A stretch of DNA of 64,000 nt, taken from Glutamicibacter sp. PS (GTDB lineage: Bacteria; Actinomycetota; Actinomycetes; Actinomycetales; Micrococcaceae). Shown piece after piece: positions 8,876-16,393 of this stretch; positions within the stretch are counted from its first letter, which is position 1; each line of letters opens with the position of its first letter. Made by a program: the position numbers and the translations under genes. The stretch lies in assembly GCA_031317595.1 (NCBI GenBank), contig JANCMB010000001.1, forward strand, positions 2,979,610-3,043,609, given 5' to 3'. Below the pieces are notes generated by a model. That model worked only from the letters and a program-made list of their open reading frames with translations, ran no database searches and was not told the DNA's origin.

Positions 8876-9646
8876 ATGACAGAGACCGCGAGCAAACCGG
8901 CGGCGGGCGTACAGTCCGTCGAGCGGGCCTTTGAGCTGCTTGAAGTAATTGCCCGGGCCGGTGGCGAGGCGGCGCTGAGCGAGCTAGCCGCCGACACTCC
9001 GCTACCCCTACCGACCATCCACCGACTGCTGCGCACCCTGGTCGGCGTGGGCTACGTCCGCCAACTACCCAACCGACGCTACTCGCTGGGCCCGCGCCTC
9101 ATTCGCTTGGGCGAGGTGGCCAACCGTCAGCTCGGCGCACTGGCCACCCCGGTACTCAAAACCCTCGTCGAGGAGCTCGGCGAAAGCGCGAATATTGCGG
9201 TGCTCGACGGCGACATGGTCACCTATATTGCTCAGGCACAATCCCCGCATTCCATGCGCATGATCACCGAGGTCGGCCGCCGCGCGATGCTGCATTACTC
9301 GGGCGTGGGCAAGGCGATTCTCTCGGTACTCGACGACGAGCGCGTGCAGCGCCTAGTCGCCCAGGCCGGCATGCCGCCAAAGACTCCGAATACGATCACC
9401 ACGCTCGGCAAGCTATTTACCGACGTGGAGGCCATTCGCGAACGCGGCTATGCGCTGGATGAGGAGGAGCAGGAGCTGGGTGTGCGTTGCGTAGCGGTAC
9501 CGGTACCCGGCGCCCCTACCCCGATGGCCATCTCCGTCTCCGGCCCGGTCACTCGCGTGGATGCAAACTTCGTCGGCCTGGCGGTACCGAAGCTTCAAGA
9601 GGCGGCCGAAACCCTCGGACGTCAGCTGGTGGCGGACGCCGAGTAG
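8876..9646 (+). CDS. IclR-family transcriptional regulator (AllR-like)
   Basis: A 256-residue IclR protein. The N-terminal winged helix (about residues 12-75) contains SVERAFELLEVI, LSELAADTPLPLPTIHRLL and GYVRQLPNRRYSLGPRL. The effector domain follows with LVEELGESANIAVLDGDMV, a RAMLHYSGVGKAILS segment and a C-terminal RCVAVPVPG...AISVSGP core. In actinobacteria such proteins repress allantoin genes and often sense allantoate or glyoxylate. It is divergent from the aceB-allE operon, and both ends of the window carry similar operators, so it is the likely regulator of urate, ureide and glyoxylate metabolism here. RBS TAGGAG precedes the ATG. Confidence 0.88.
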   Translation: MTETASKPAAGVQSVERAFELLEVIARAGGEAALSELAADTPLPLPTIHRLLRTLVGVGYVRQLPNRRYSLGPRLIRLGEVANRQLGALATPVLKTLVEELGESANIAVLDGDMVTYIAQAQSPHSMRMITEVGRRAMLHYSGVGKAILSVLDDERVQRLVAQAGMPPKTPNTITTLGKLFTDVEAIRERGYALDEEEQELGVRCVAVPVPGAPTPMAISVSGPVTRVDANFVGLAVPKLQEAAETLGRQLVADAE

Positions 9647-9680
9647 CCACCGCCCGCGGCGTCGAACCCTTAACAAACTG

Positions 9681-9725
9681 ACGGCCCTGGCCCACCCCGA
9701 TTGCTTGGGGATAGGCCAGGGCCGT
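9681..9725. terminator. Bidirectional terminator
   Basis: A perfect 12-base stem, ACGGCCCTGGCC with GGCCAGGGCCGT, between the convergent iclR and nitroreductase genes. An inner CCCC/GGGG pair shortens the loop. Confidence 0.8.
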
Positions 9726-9740
9726 CGTCGTGCGCGGCGC

Positions 9741-10346
9741 CTAGACGGTGCGCACAACCTCGTCGTAGGCAAAGCGTTCCTTCGGGGCGCCGATCTGGTC
9801 GGCGGCGGGCTGACCGATGTTGACCACGAGGAAGCTCTTCTGCTCGCCATTGGGGAAGAAGGCCTGGTCGATGGCCGAGAAATCAGCACCGGTCATCGGA
9901 CCGGCGGCCAGACCCAGCGAGCGAACGGCCAGGATGAAGTAGCCGGCCTGCAGGTGTGCGTTGTTATTGCCGGTGGCGGCGGTGAATTCGGCGTCGGCGT
10001 CATACATTGCCTTCGGGGCCGTGTAGCCGGGCAGGAAGTCTTCCCACCGCTCATGCCAGGAGGTGTCGTAGCTGAGCACGGCCACTAGCGGTGCCGCGGC
10101 GGTCTTCTCACGGTTGCCGGGCATCAGCGCCTCGACCAGTTGCGCGCGGGCTTCGGCCGAGCGGACGTAGGTTACGCGCAGCGGCTGCGAGTTGAAGGCG
10201 GTCGGCCCGGACTTGGCCAGCTCGTAGATGGCGCGGGCCTGCTCGTCGCTGACCTCACCGGTGAAGGCGTTGGCGGTGCGCGAGGAGGCAAAGATCGCCT
10301 CAAGCGCCTGGGTGTCGATGGTTACTTCCTGTTCGGCAATGCTCAC
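9741..10346 (-). CDS. Nitroreductase family protein (RutE / malonic semialdehyde reductase-like)
   Basis: A 201-residue FMN-dependent nitroreductase-fold protein. The GTG start is chosen because AAGGAGAG lies 6-7 bases before it and gives the normal length of the RutE subfamily; the frame extends upstream without an RBS. Visible are the FMN phosphate motif ASSRTANAF, the SGPTAFNSQPLRV segment, and GPMTGADF with a C-terminal FLVVNIGQP strand, all typical of the family. The enzyme reduces a small aldehyde or quinone-like substrate with NAD(P)H. The physiological substrate cannot be told from sequence. Confidence 0.85.
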   Translation of the reverse strand: MSIAEQEVTIDTQALEAIFASSRTANAFTGEVSDEQARAIYELAKSGPTAFNSQPLRVTYVRSAEARAQLVEALMPGNREKTAAAPLVAVLSYDTSWHERWEDFLPGYTAPKAMYDADAEFTAATGNNNAHLQAGYFILAVRSLGLAAGPMTGADFSAIDQAFFPNGEQKSFLVVNIGQPAADQIGAPKERFAYDEVVRTV

Positions 10347-10463
10347 AGAGTCTCTCCTTGGCATGAGCCCGAGGCGGTGGAGCCACGGGCGCGGGCGGTA
10401 GTGGGTGCTTCGTTGTGTTCCAACCACCGCTTCCGCGGCCAGATTCCCCGAACTTGCTGTGAC

Positions 10464-10904
10464 TTAGCCCACGCGATCGAGTGATTCCATCACCTCGGCG
10501 AGCAGGCCGCGCAGCTCCGCGGCGCGCCGCTCATCGAGCCCGACGGCCGCGGCCATGCGCTCTGGGACATCGGCCACGGTCTCACGTAGCGCGATACCCT
10601 GCTCGGTCAGCGAGATGAGTACCCGGCGTTCGTCGGCGGCGCTACGCACGCGATGTAAGTGTCCGGCGGCCTCCAGACGCTTGAGTAGCGGGGTCAGCGT
10701 GCCGCTATCGAGGCGCAGACGGATGCCGAGTTCACCGATACTCAGTGGCTCTAGATCCTTCCAGAGGGCCAGCATGACCAAATATTGCGTGTAGGTCAGC
10801 CCGGATTCCGCCAGCAGGGCACTGTAGGCGCGGGTGACCGCGCGGGTTGCCGCATGTAACGGGAAGCAGAGCTGGGCGTCGAGGTCGAGCTGTTCGTAGG
10901 CCAT
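10464..10904 (-). CDS. ohrR: OhrR-type MarR family peroxide-sensing repressor
   Basis: A 146-residue MarR protein beginning MAYEQLDLDAQLCFPL; C13 matches the single N-terminal cysteine that OhrR proteins oxidise on contact with organic hydroperoxides. The winged helix is clear: LSIGELGIRLRLDSGTLTPL (recognition helix) and a wing HRVRSAADERRVLISLT. The ATG at 10904 is preferred to one eight codons upstream because a TATAAT box ends 6 bases before it, giving a leaderless message. It is divergent from ohr, and two overlapping palindromes lie between them. Confidence 0.93.
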   Translation of the reverse strand: MAYEQLDLDAQLCFPLHAATRAVTRAYSALLAESGLTYTQYLVMLALWKDLEPLSIGELGIRLRLDSGTLTPLLKRLEAAGHLHRVRSAADERRVLISLTEQGIALRETVADVPERMAAAVGLDERRAAELRGLLAEVMESLDRVG

Positions 10905-10910
10905 GGCAAA

Positions 10911-10947
10911 ATTATAGCTTGCCAATTTAAATTGTGCACAATATAGT
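10911..10947. promoter_or_regulatory. Divergent ohrR/ohr leaderless promoters with OhrR operator
   Basis: Toward ohr: TTGCCA (10919-10924), 17 bases, TATAGT (10942-10947), with the ATG 7 bases further. Toward ohrR: TATAAT (10916-10911), with the ATG 6 bases further. Two perfect 12-base palindromes overlap between them: CAATTTAAATTG (10923-10934) and ATTGTGCACAAT (10931-10942). A repressor there would block both promoters. Neither start codon has a Shine-Dalgarno sequence, consistent with leaderless translation. Confidence 0.75.
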
Positions 10948-10954
10948 TGTGCTC

Positions 10955-11377
10955 ATGACAAACAGAACCCTGTACACCGCAACCGCCGCCGCCTACGGAG
11001 ATGGCCGCAATGGCCGCATCGAGTCCTCCGATGGACTACTCAGCACCGAAGTGCGCACCCCCACCGAGCTTGGTGGCCCCGGTGGCGCCACCAACCCCGA
11101 GCAGCTCTTCGCCGCCGGCTACGCGGCCTGCTTCCACTCCGCGCTGAAGCTGGTGGCCGGTCAGCAAAAGGCCGACGCCTCTGACTCCGAGGTCGTGGCC
11201 GATGTCAGCCTGCACGGCTTGCCGCAGGGTGGATTTGGTCTCGCGGTGCGCCTCGAAGTTGCCCTGCCGGCCCTGGAGCGGGCGGAAGCCGAGAAGTTGG
11301 TCGAGGCCGCCCACCAGGTATGCCCGTACTCCAACGCCACCCGCGGAAATATCGACGTCACGCTCTCGGTGGCCTAA
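10955..11377 (+). CDS. ohr: Organic hydroperoxide resistance protein
   Basis: A 140-residue Ohr/OsmC-fold peroxidase reducing organic hydroperoxides in the cytoplasm. Both catalytic cysteines are present: C59 in AAGYAACFHSAL and C123 in HQVCPYSNATRGN. The Ohr-type arginine is in an early loop. The start is the ATG directly downstream of the -10 box. Its divergent neighbour is its own regulator ohrR. The next gene starts 1 base after the stop. Confidence 0.96.
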   Translation: MTNRTLYTATAAAYGDGRNGRIESSDGLLSTEVRTPTELGGPGGATNPEQLFAAGYAACFHSALKLVAGQQKADASDSEVVADVSLHGLPQGGFGLAVRLEVALPALERAEAEKLVEAAHQVCPYSNATRGNIDVTLSVA

Positions 11378-11378
11378 G

Positions 11379-11771
11379 GTGACCGCGCTGGCCATCGCCG
11401 GACTGGTTCTCAGTGGCCTCGCCGCCGCCGTGCACGTGTTGATTTTCTGGCTTGAGTCTTTCGCCTGGCTGACCCCGCGGGCGCGCAGAATCTTCGGCAC
11501 CGGGGAGTCGGAGGCCCAGGCCACCCGCGAACTCGCCTTCAACCAAGGGTTCTACAACCTCTTCTTGGCCATCGCCGTGCTCCTGGGCCTGGTGTTCTTC
11601 GGCGCCGGCGCGCAGACCGTGGGGGCGACGCTGATCTTCACCGGCGCAGGCTCGATGGTCGCGGCCAGTCTCGTGCTGCTGCTCAGCAGCCCCGAGAAGC
11701 GCGCGGCCGCGCTGAAGCAGGGCGTGCTACCCCTGCTGGGCATCGCCGCACTGGCGCTGGGCCTGCTCTAG
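11379..11771 (+). CDS. DUF1304 family membrane protein
   Basis: A 130-residue protein with four hydrophobic stretches. The pattern HVLIFWLESFAW and FNQGFYNLFLAI is characteristic of DUF1304 proteins, whose function is unknown. GTG is chosen as the start because it directly follows the ohr stop codon with AAGG just before it; the longer frame lies inside ohr. It is probably cotranscribed with ohr, which hints at membrane protection under peroxide stress, an inference from position only. Confidence 0.75.
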   Translation: MTALAIAGLVLSGLAAAVHVLIFWLESFAWLTPRARRIFGTGESEAQATRELAFNQGFYNLFLAIAVLLGLVFFGAGAQTVGATLIFTGAGSMVAASLVLLLSSPEKRAAALKQGVLPLLGIAALALGLL

Positions 11772-11784
11772 GTCCGGCGCACCC

Positions 11785-11822
11785 ATTGGCACCGTCTCGC
11801 CTGCGAGGCGGTGCCAATTTTG
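11785..11822. terminator. Bidirectional terminator
   Basis: ATTGGCACCG and CGGTGCCAAT form a perfect 10-base stem followed by TTTT, between the convergent DUF1304 and ROK repressor genes. Confidence 0.85.
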
Positions 11823-11840
11823 GCATTCAGCGCGCTGCGC

Positions 11841-13097
11841 CTAGTCGGGAATCAGCGCGGTGTCGCGCACCATGGCCAGCGCCGCGGCCAAGGCACCCTG
11901 CACGACCACATCCTCGCCCATTTTCGAGGCGACCAGCTCGGCCCAACTGAGCGTGTAGTCGCGACTCATCAATTCGCGGGTGCGGGCCAGCACCGGCTCG
12001 ATCCGCTCGGCCACGGATCCGGCAATGATGATCCGGTCCAAATCCAGAAGCCCCGAAAGCAGCATGCAGACCGGGGTCAGCACCTCGGCCAGCGAACCGA
12101 GGATGTCCTGCGCACAGCGATCGCCACGGCGCGCGGCAGCAAAGACGAGGTCGGCGTCGATCGACTCGGCCGGCACCTCAGCCAATTCCCCGCGCAAGGT
12201 TCCGGCCGCCGCCGCAGCCCGCACCTCGGTGCGCGCGTGGTAGGCCAGGCCATCGGGTGTGCGCACCCCGGCAATCATCTCCAGCACGCGCATTTCACCC
12301 ACCGCGCCATGCTGCCCACGCAAGAGCCGCCCATCCACCACGAGTCCGGTACCAAAGCGTTCCCCGGAGAGCAGCGTGGCGAAGGAGCGCACCCCGGCTC
12401 CGGCGCCACCGGCGGCCTCGGCCAATGCGGCAAGGTTTGCGTCGTTGTCCACCAAAACGCGCCAGCCGCGCTCGGCAAATTCGGCCTGCAGATTCGGGTT
12501 CATGCGTTCCCACCAGCCCTCTGCGCCATCGGAGACCGAGGTGCCGTGAGCATCGACCGGAGCGGGGACTGCGATCGCCATGGACATGATCTGCTCTTGT
12601 CCGAGATCAGCCTCGGCGAGCACCGAATCGACCAGATCCACCAGCGCGGCGCGCCGGGTGGGGCCGGAGGCGTCGGCGGGAATCTCCCGATCGCGCTGCG
12701 CCACGATCACCCCGTGCAGATCAGCGACGCGGGCACGTAGCCGCGATTCGTCACTTTCGCAGGCGATAACATAACCGGCCTGCGGGCGGAAGAGGTAGCG
12801 CAGCGCCGGTCGCCCCTTAACGTAGCTGCCGGCGATACGCGAATCCTCGGCCTGTTCGATCCAGCCGGCCTCGACCAGATCGCGGCACACCGAAAGCACG
12901 GTGGCCCGCGTCAGCCCAGTGGCTTCGATTAATTCGCTGGCGGTCATGGGCTTCCCGGGCCAGATTGCCTGCAGGACGCTGCGCGCGTTGACGGTGCGCG
13001 GGGATAATCCGGCACCCGACGACGTGGCGCCGTCCGCCTCGTTCAGCGGGAGCCATCCCGGCCACGCCGCCGGGTCCAAGTCCTTCAAAAAGTCCAC
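11841..13097 (-). CDS. ROK family transcriptional repressor (XylR/NagC type)
   Basis: A 418-residue protein with an N-terminal winged helix (about 25-85: SVLQAIWPGKPMTASELIEATGLTRATVLSVCRDLVEAGWI in pieces) and a C-terminal sugar-kinase-like ROK fold with VLVDNDANLAALAEA and GTGLVVDGRLLRGQHGAVGE. The usual kinase zinc motif C-x-C-G-x2-G-C is absent, as in many repressor members. It is divergent from a sugar ABC transporter and two alpha-glucosidases, so it probably represses them until a sugar binds. A GTG start at 13097 follows TATAAT (13109-13104) by 6 bases, so the message looks leaderless. Confidence 0.85.
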   Translation of the reverse strand: MDFLKDLDPAAWPGWLPLNEADGATSSGAGLSPRTVNARSVLQAIWPGKPMTASELIEATGLTRATVLSVCRDLVEAGWIEQAEDSRIAGSYVKGRPALRYLFRPQAGYVIACESDESRLRARVADLHGVIVAQRDREIPADASGPTRRAALVDLVDSVLAEADLGQEQIMSMAIAVPAPVDAHGTSVSDGAEGWWERMNPNLQAEFAERGWRVLVDNDANLAALAEAAGGAGAGVRSFATLLSGERFGTGLVVDGRLLRGQHGAVGEMRVLEMIAGVRTPDGLAYHARTEVRAAAAAGTLRGELAEVPAESIDADLVFAAARRGDRCAQDILGSLAEVLTPVCMLLSGLLDLDRIIIAGSVAERIEPVLARTRELMSRDYTLSWAELVASKMGEDVVVQGALAAALAMVRDTALIPD

Positions 13098-13207
13098 GCA
13101 ACAATTATAGACATGCTTATATTTAGGTGCTAATTTTATTCCCACGCCACGTGACGGGCACCACATGTCCGGCACCTGCGATCGTCACCGCCGCACGAGA
13201 GGACGCC
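13098..13207. promoter_or_regulatory. Divergent promoter region of the ROK repressor and the alpha-glucoside operon
   Basis: An AT-rich stretch (13100-13140) in an otherwise GC-rich region. TATAAT at 13109-13104 serves the repressor. A plus-strand TAATTT at 13131-13136 could be the operon's -10, without a convincing -35. The operator presumably lies here but no clean palindrome stands out. Confidence 0.45.
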
Positions 13208-14509
13208 ATGCACCCGATCAATTCCCCCGGAGCCACCCCGGCCCGCCACGGGGTTTCCCGACGCCAGTTACTGGCAGGCTTTGCCGGCCTGTCGACACTG
13301 GCCGCACTGGGCCTGAGCGGGTGCTCGGCCAGCGCCACCGCGGGCCAATCGCTGCGCTTCTACCAGACCAAGCGCGAGGTGATCGAATACATCAGGGGCC
13401 TGCTGGCGGACTTCCACGCCGAACACCCCGAGATCTCGGTCGTCCACGACACCGCCGAGGGCACGCTCAACGGCCAGTTCGTGCGCAGCACGCCGCCGGA
13501 TCTGGCGCTGCAGCTCTACAACTTCGAAATGTCGCGCTTCCAAGAACGCGGGGAACTCTCCGATCTCTCGGACCTGCCGCAGGCCGCGGCCATCGCGCCG
13601 GCGGTGCGCGAACAGATCGAGCTCTACCCGCTCTATCCTGGGCGCACCTCGGTGCTGCCCTACTCGATGATGGCCGCGGGCGTGATTTACAACAAGGAAC
13701 TCTTCGCCAAGCACGACGTGGCCGTACCCACCACCTACAGCGAGTTCATTACCGCCTGCGAAACCTTCGAGGACGCCGGGGTAACTCCCATGTATGGCAC
13801 CTGGGCCGATGCGTGGAGCGTCAAGCAGGGACTGGTGGACTACGCGGTCGGCGGCATGGTCGACGTCATCGACTTCTTCAAACAGCTGCGCGCCCTCGGC
13901 CCGGACGTCACCGCCGACTCGCCGGTCTCCTTCTCACGTACCCTGCGCGAACCGCTGGAAAAGATGCTCAAAATCGCCAAGTTCACGAACCGGGATGCCA
14001 AGGGACGCATCTATGGTGACGGCAACCAGGCCTTCGCCAAGGGTGAAGCGGCGATGTACCTCCAAGGTCCCTGGGCGCTGCTGGAAATCGAAAAGGTCAG
14101 CCCGAAGCTCTCGGTGGGTACCTTCCCGCTGCCGATGACCGAGAACCCGGCGGATAACAAGGTACGCGTCAACCTAGACCTCGCCCTGTGGATTCCGAGC
14201 AAGGCGAAAAACCCGGACGCCGCCCGCGAACTGCTGAACTTCCTGACCCAGCCGGCCATCCAGGACGAATACAACCGTTTCGCCCTGGGCTTCGGGGTCC
14301 GCAACGACGCGCCGCCGGTCAGCGACCCGCGCATCAGCGAACTACAGCCCTACGTGGACAGCGGTGCGATCTATCAGGGTGTCTCGCAAGGCATCCCGTT
14401 GACCATCCCATTCGAAAACTACTGCCAAGACCTGGTCTTCGGGGGCAATCTCGAGCAGATGCTCGCCACCCTCGACGCCGACTGGGTCCGGCTGGCCAAG
14501 CGCGCCTAG
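13208..14509 (+). CDS. Sugar ABC transporter substrate-binding lipoprotein
   Basis: A 433-residue family-1 extracellular solute-binding protein. The leader has twin arginines (SRRQLLAGFAG, about 17-27) and a lipobox L-S-G-C with C39, so it is a lipoprotein with a possible Tat leader. GAGAGGA precedes the ATG. The mature part shows the usual SBP elements such as GVIYNKELFAKHDV, GEAAMYLQGPWAL and a LWIPSKAKNPDAARELLNFL helix, written here in pieces. It feeds the two permeases immediately downstream. Alpha-glucosidases at the operon's end point to a maltooligosaccharide, trehalose or similar alpha-glucoside. Confidence 0.88.
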   Translation: MHPINSPGATPARHGVSRRQLLAGFAGLSTLAALGLSGCSASATAGQSLRFYQTKREVIEYIRGLLADFHAEHPEISVVHDTAEGTLNGQFVRSTPPDLALQLYNFEMSRFQERGELSDLSDLPQAAAIAPAVREQIELYPLYPGRTSVLPYSMMAAGVIYNKELFAKHDVAVPTTYSEFITACETFEDAGVTPMYGTWADAWSVKQGLVDYAVGGMVDVIDFFKQLRALGPDVTADSPVSFSRTLREPLEKMLKIAKFTNRDAKGRIYGDGNQAFAKGEAAMYLQGPWALLEIEKVSPKLSVGTFPLPMTENPADNKVRVNLDLALWIPSKAKNPDAARELLNFLTQPAIQDEYNRFALGFGVRNDAPPVSDPRISELQPYVDSGAIYQGVSQGIPLTIPFENYCQDLVFGGNLEQMLATLDADWVRLAKRA

Positions 14510-14518
14510 GAGCCCTCG

Positions 14519-15460
14519 ATGACGACTACCGAACAATCGGCCAACGCCCCGCGCCCCGAGACCCTCACTCCCGCTAAGACCCAACCACGTAAGCAGCGCA
14601 GGCTGGGCAAACACCCGGATGGCACGCACTGGCTTTTCCTCGCCCCGACACTGCTGGTATTCACCCTCTGTATCGTGCTCCCGGCGCTGATGGGCATTTT
14701 CTTCAGCTTCACCAACTCCGTGGGCTACGGCGAGTGGGAGTTCGTCGGGCTGAGCAACTACGCGCTCATGTTCACCGATCCGGCGATCCTCTCCTCCTTC
14801 GGCTTCACCCTGGGCTTTGCGGCAATTACCGTGATCGTGACCAATATTGTCGCGTTCCTGCTCGCGGTCGGGCTGAGCGCCAAGATCCGCGCCCGTGTCG
14901 CACTCCGCACGATTTTCGTGATCCCGATGGTGGTCTCCCCCATTGTGATCGCCTTCGTCTTCAAATTCCTCTTCGCCAAAACCGTGCCCGCGGCCGCCGG
15001 CGCACTGGGGATCGGGCCACTCGAGGAAACCATTCTGGCCAACCCCGATTTGGCGTGGCTGTCCATCGTGATCGTCACCGCCTGGCAGGCGATTCCCGGC
15101 ACCATGCTGATTTATATCGCCGGACTGGTCGCCATTCCGGATGACATCTACGAGGCCGCCTCCATTGACGGCATTGGACCGTGGCGCCAAATGTGGCTGA
15201 TTACCATCCCGCTGATGGCCGGATACATCCTCATCAACGTGGTGTTGACCTTTAAGAACTTCTTGAACGCCTACGACATCATCAAGGGCCTGACCGACGG
15301 CGGTCCGGGCACCTCGACCCGTTCGGTGGCCATGACCATCTTCCGCGGCTTCACCGACGGCGACTACGCCTACCAGATGGCGACCGCCACGATCTTCTTC
15401 ATCATCACCCTGGCCATCGCGCTGCTGCAGCTGCGCCTGACCCGCCCAAGGAAGCGCTAA
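14519..15460 (+). CDS. Sugar ABC transporter permease, MalF-like
   Basis: A 313-residue permease with about six membrane helices after a basic N-terminal tail. The coupling-loop EAA motif is present: EAASIDGIGPWRQMWLITIP. Nine bases separate it from the binding-protein gene and two bases from the second permease. It forms the translocation channel with its partner. No ATPase is encoded in the operon, so a shared MsiK-type ATPase elsewhere in the genome is expected, as is common in actinobacteria. Confidence 0.9.
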   Translation: MTTTEQSANAPRPETLTPAKTQPRKQRRLGKHPDGTHWLFLAPTLLVFTLCIVLPALMGIFFSFTNSVGYGEWEFVGLSNYALMFTDPAILSSFGFTLGFAAITVIVTNIVAFLLAVGLSAKIRARVALRTIFVIPMVVSPIVIAFVFKFLFAKTVPAAAGALGIGPLEETILANPDLAWLSIVIVTAWQAIPGTMLIYIAGLVAIPDDIYEAASIDGIGPWRQMWLITIPLMAGYILINVVLTFKNFLNAYDIIKGLTDGGPGTSTRSVAMTIFRGFTDGDYAYQMATATIFFIITLAIALLQLRLTRPRKR

Positions 15461-15462
15461 TC

Positions 15463-16359
15463 ATGACGGCAACACCGAGTAGTCCCAAATACAGCAGCAC
15501 CCAGATTCTCTCCAAGGGGTCCAAGATCCGTCGTCGCGGCGAGCGCTTCAACCGTCCACTGACTCTGATCTTGACCCTGTGCACCCTCACGGTGCTGATT
15601 CCGCTACTGGTCACCGTGTTCATGGCCTTCAAAACGGCCAGTCAGGCCGTCGAGGCTCAAGCCTTCGCCCCGCCGGCCCCGATGAGCATCGAAGGTTTCC
15701 TCGAGGCGTGGCGACTGACCAACTTCCCGGTCACCTTCGCCACCTCGCTGTTTGTCTCGGCGATTGCCGTGGCCGGGGCGGTACTGATCTCCTCGATGGC
15801 CGCCTACGCCATCCACGCCAACTGGGAACGCAAGTTCTTCCGCTTCGCCTTTTTCTACGTGCTGGCCGCCATGTTCCTTCCCTTCCCGGTACTTGCGCTG
15901 TCGCAGATCAAGCTCAGCGGCATTGTCGGCCTGGATAACCCGCTCGGGGTGGGCATTTTGCATGTGATGTTCGCACTCGGTTTCAACGTCATGCTGCTGA
16001 CCACCTTCCTGCGCAACCTGCCCGGTGAGCTCGAAGAGGCCGCCCGCATGGACGGGGCCAGCACCTGGCAGACCTTCTGGCAGGTCATCTTCCCGGTGCT
16101 CGCGCCGATGAGTGCAACGGTGGGGATCTTCGCCTTCCTTTTCTCGTGGAATGACTTCATGATGCCCTCGATGATCATCTCGGACCCGGCCCAGCAGACC
16201 TTGCCGGTGGTGCAACAGCTCTTCCAGTCGCAGTTCTCCAGCAACTACCACGTCTCCTTCGCCTCCTACCTGATGGCCATGACCCCCTCGATTCTGGTGT
16301 ACATCCTTACCCAGCGCTGGGTACTCTCCGGAGTGACCCAGGGCGCGGTAAAGTCCTAG
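15463..16359 (+). CDS. Sugar ABC transporter permease, MalG-like
   Basis: A 298-residue permease with six hydrophobic helices. The EAA loop reads EEAARMDGASTWQTFWQVIFP. A C-terminal segment ILTQRWVLSGVTQGAVKS fits the carbohydrate-uptake family ending in GAVKG. It starts 2 bases after the MalF-like gene and partners with it. The operon continues into the alpha-glucosidases after a 34-base gap. Confidence 0.9.
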   Translation: MTATPSSPKYSSTQILSKGSKIRRRGERFNRPLTLILTLCTLTVLIPLLVTVFMAFKTASQAVEAQAFAPPAPMSIEGFLEAWRLTNFPVTFATSLFVSAIAVAGAVLISSMAAYAIHANWERKFFRFAFFYVLAAMFLPFPVLALSQIKLSGIVGLDNPLGVGILHVMFALGFNVMLLTTFLRNLPGELEEAARMDGASTWQTFWQVIFPVLAPMSATVGIFAFLFSWNDFMMPSMIISDPAQQTLPVVQQLFQSQFSSNYHVSFASYLMAMTPSILVYILTQRWVLSGVTQGAVKS

Positions 16360-16393
16360 TCCCCGCGTGTCCTTATTTTCGAAAGGAATCTCA

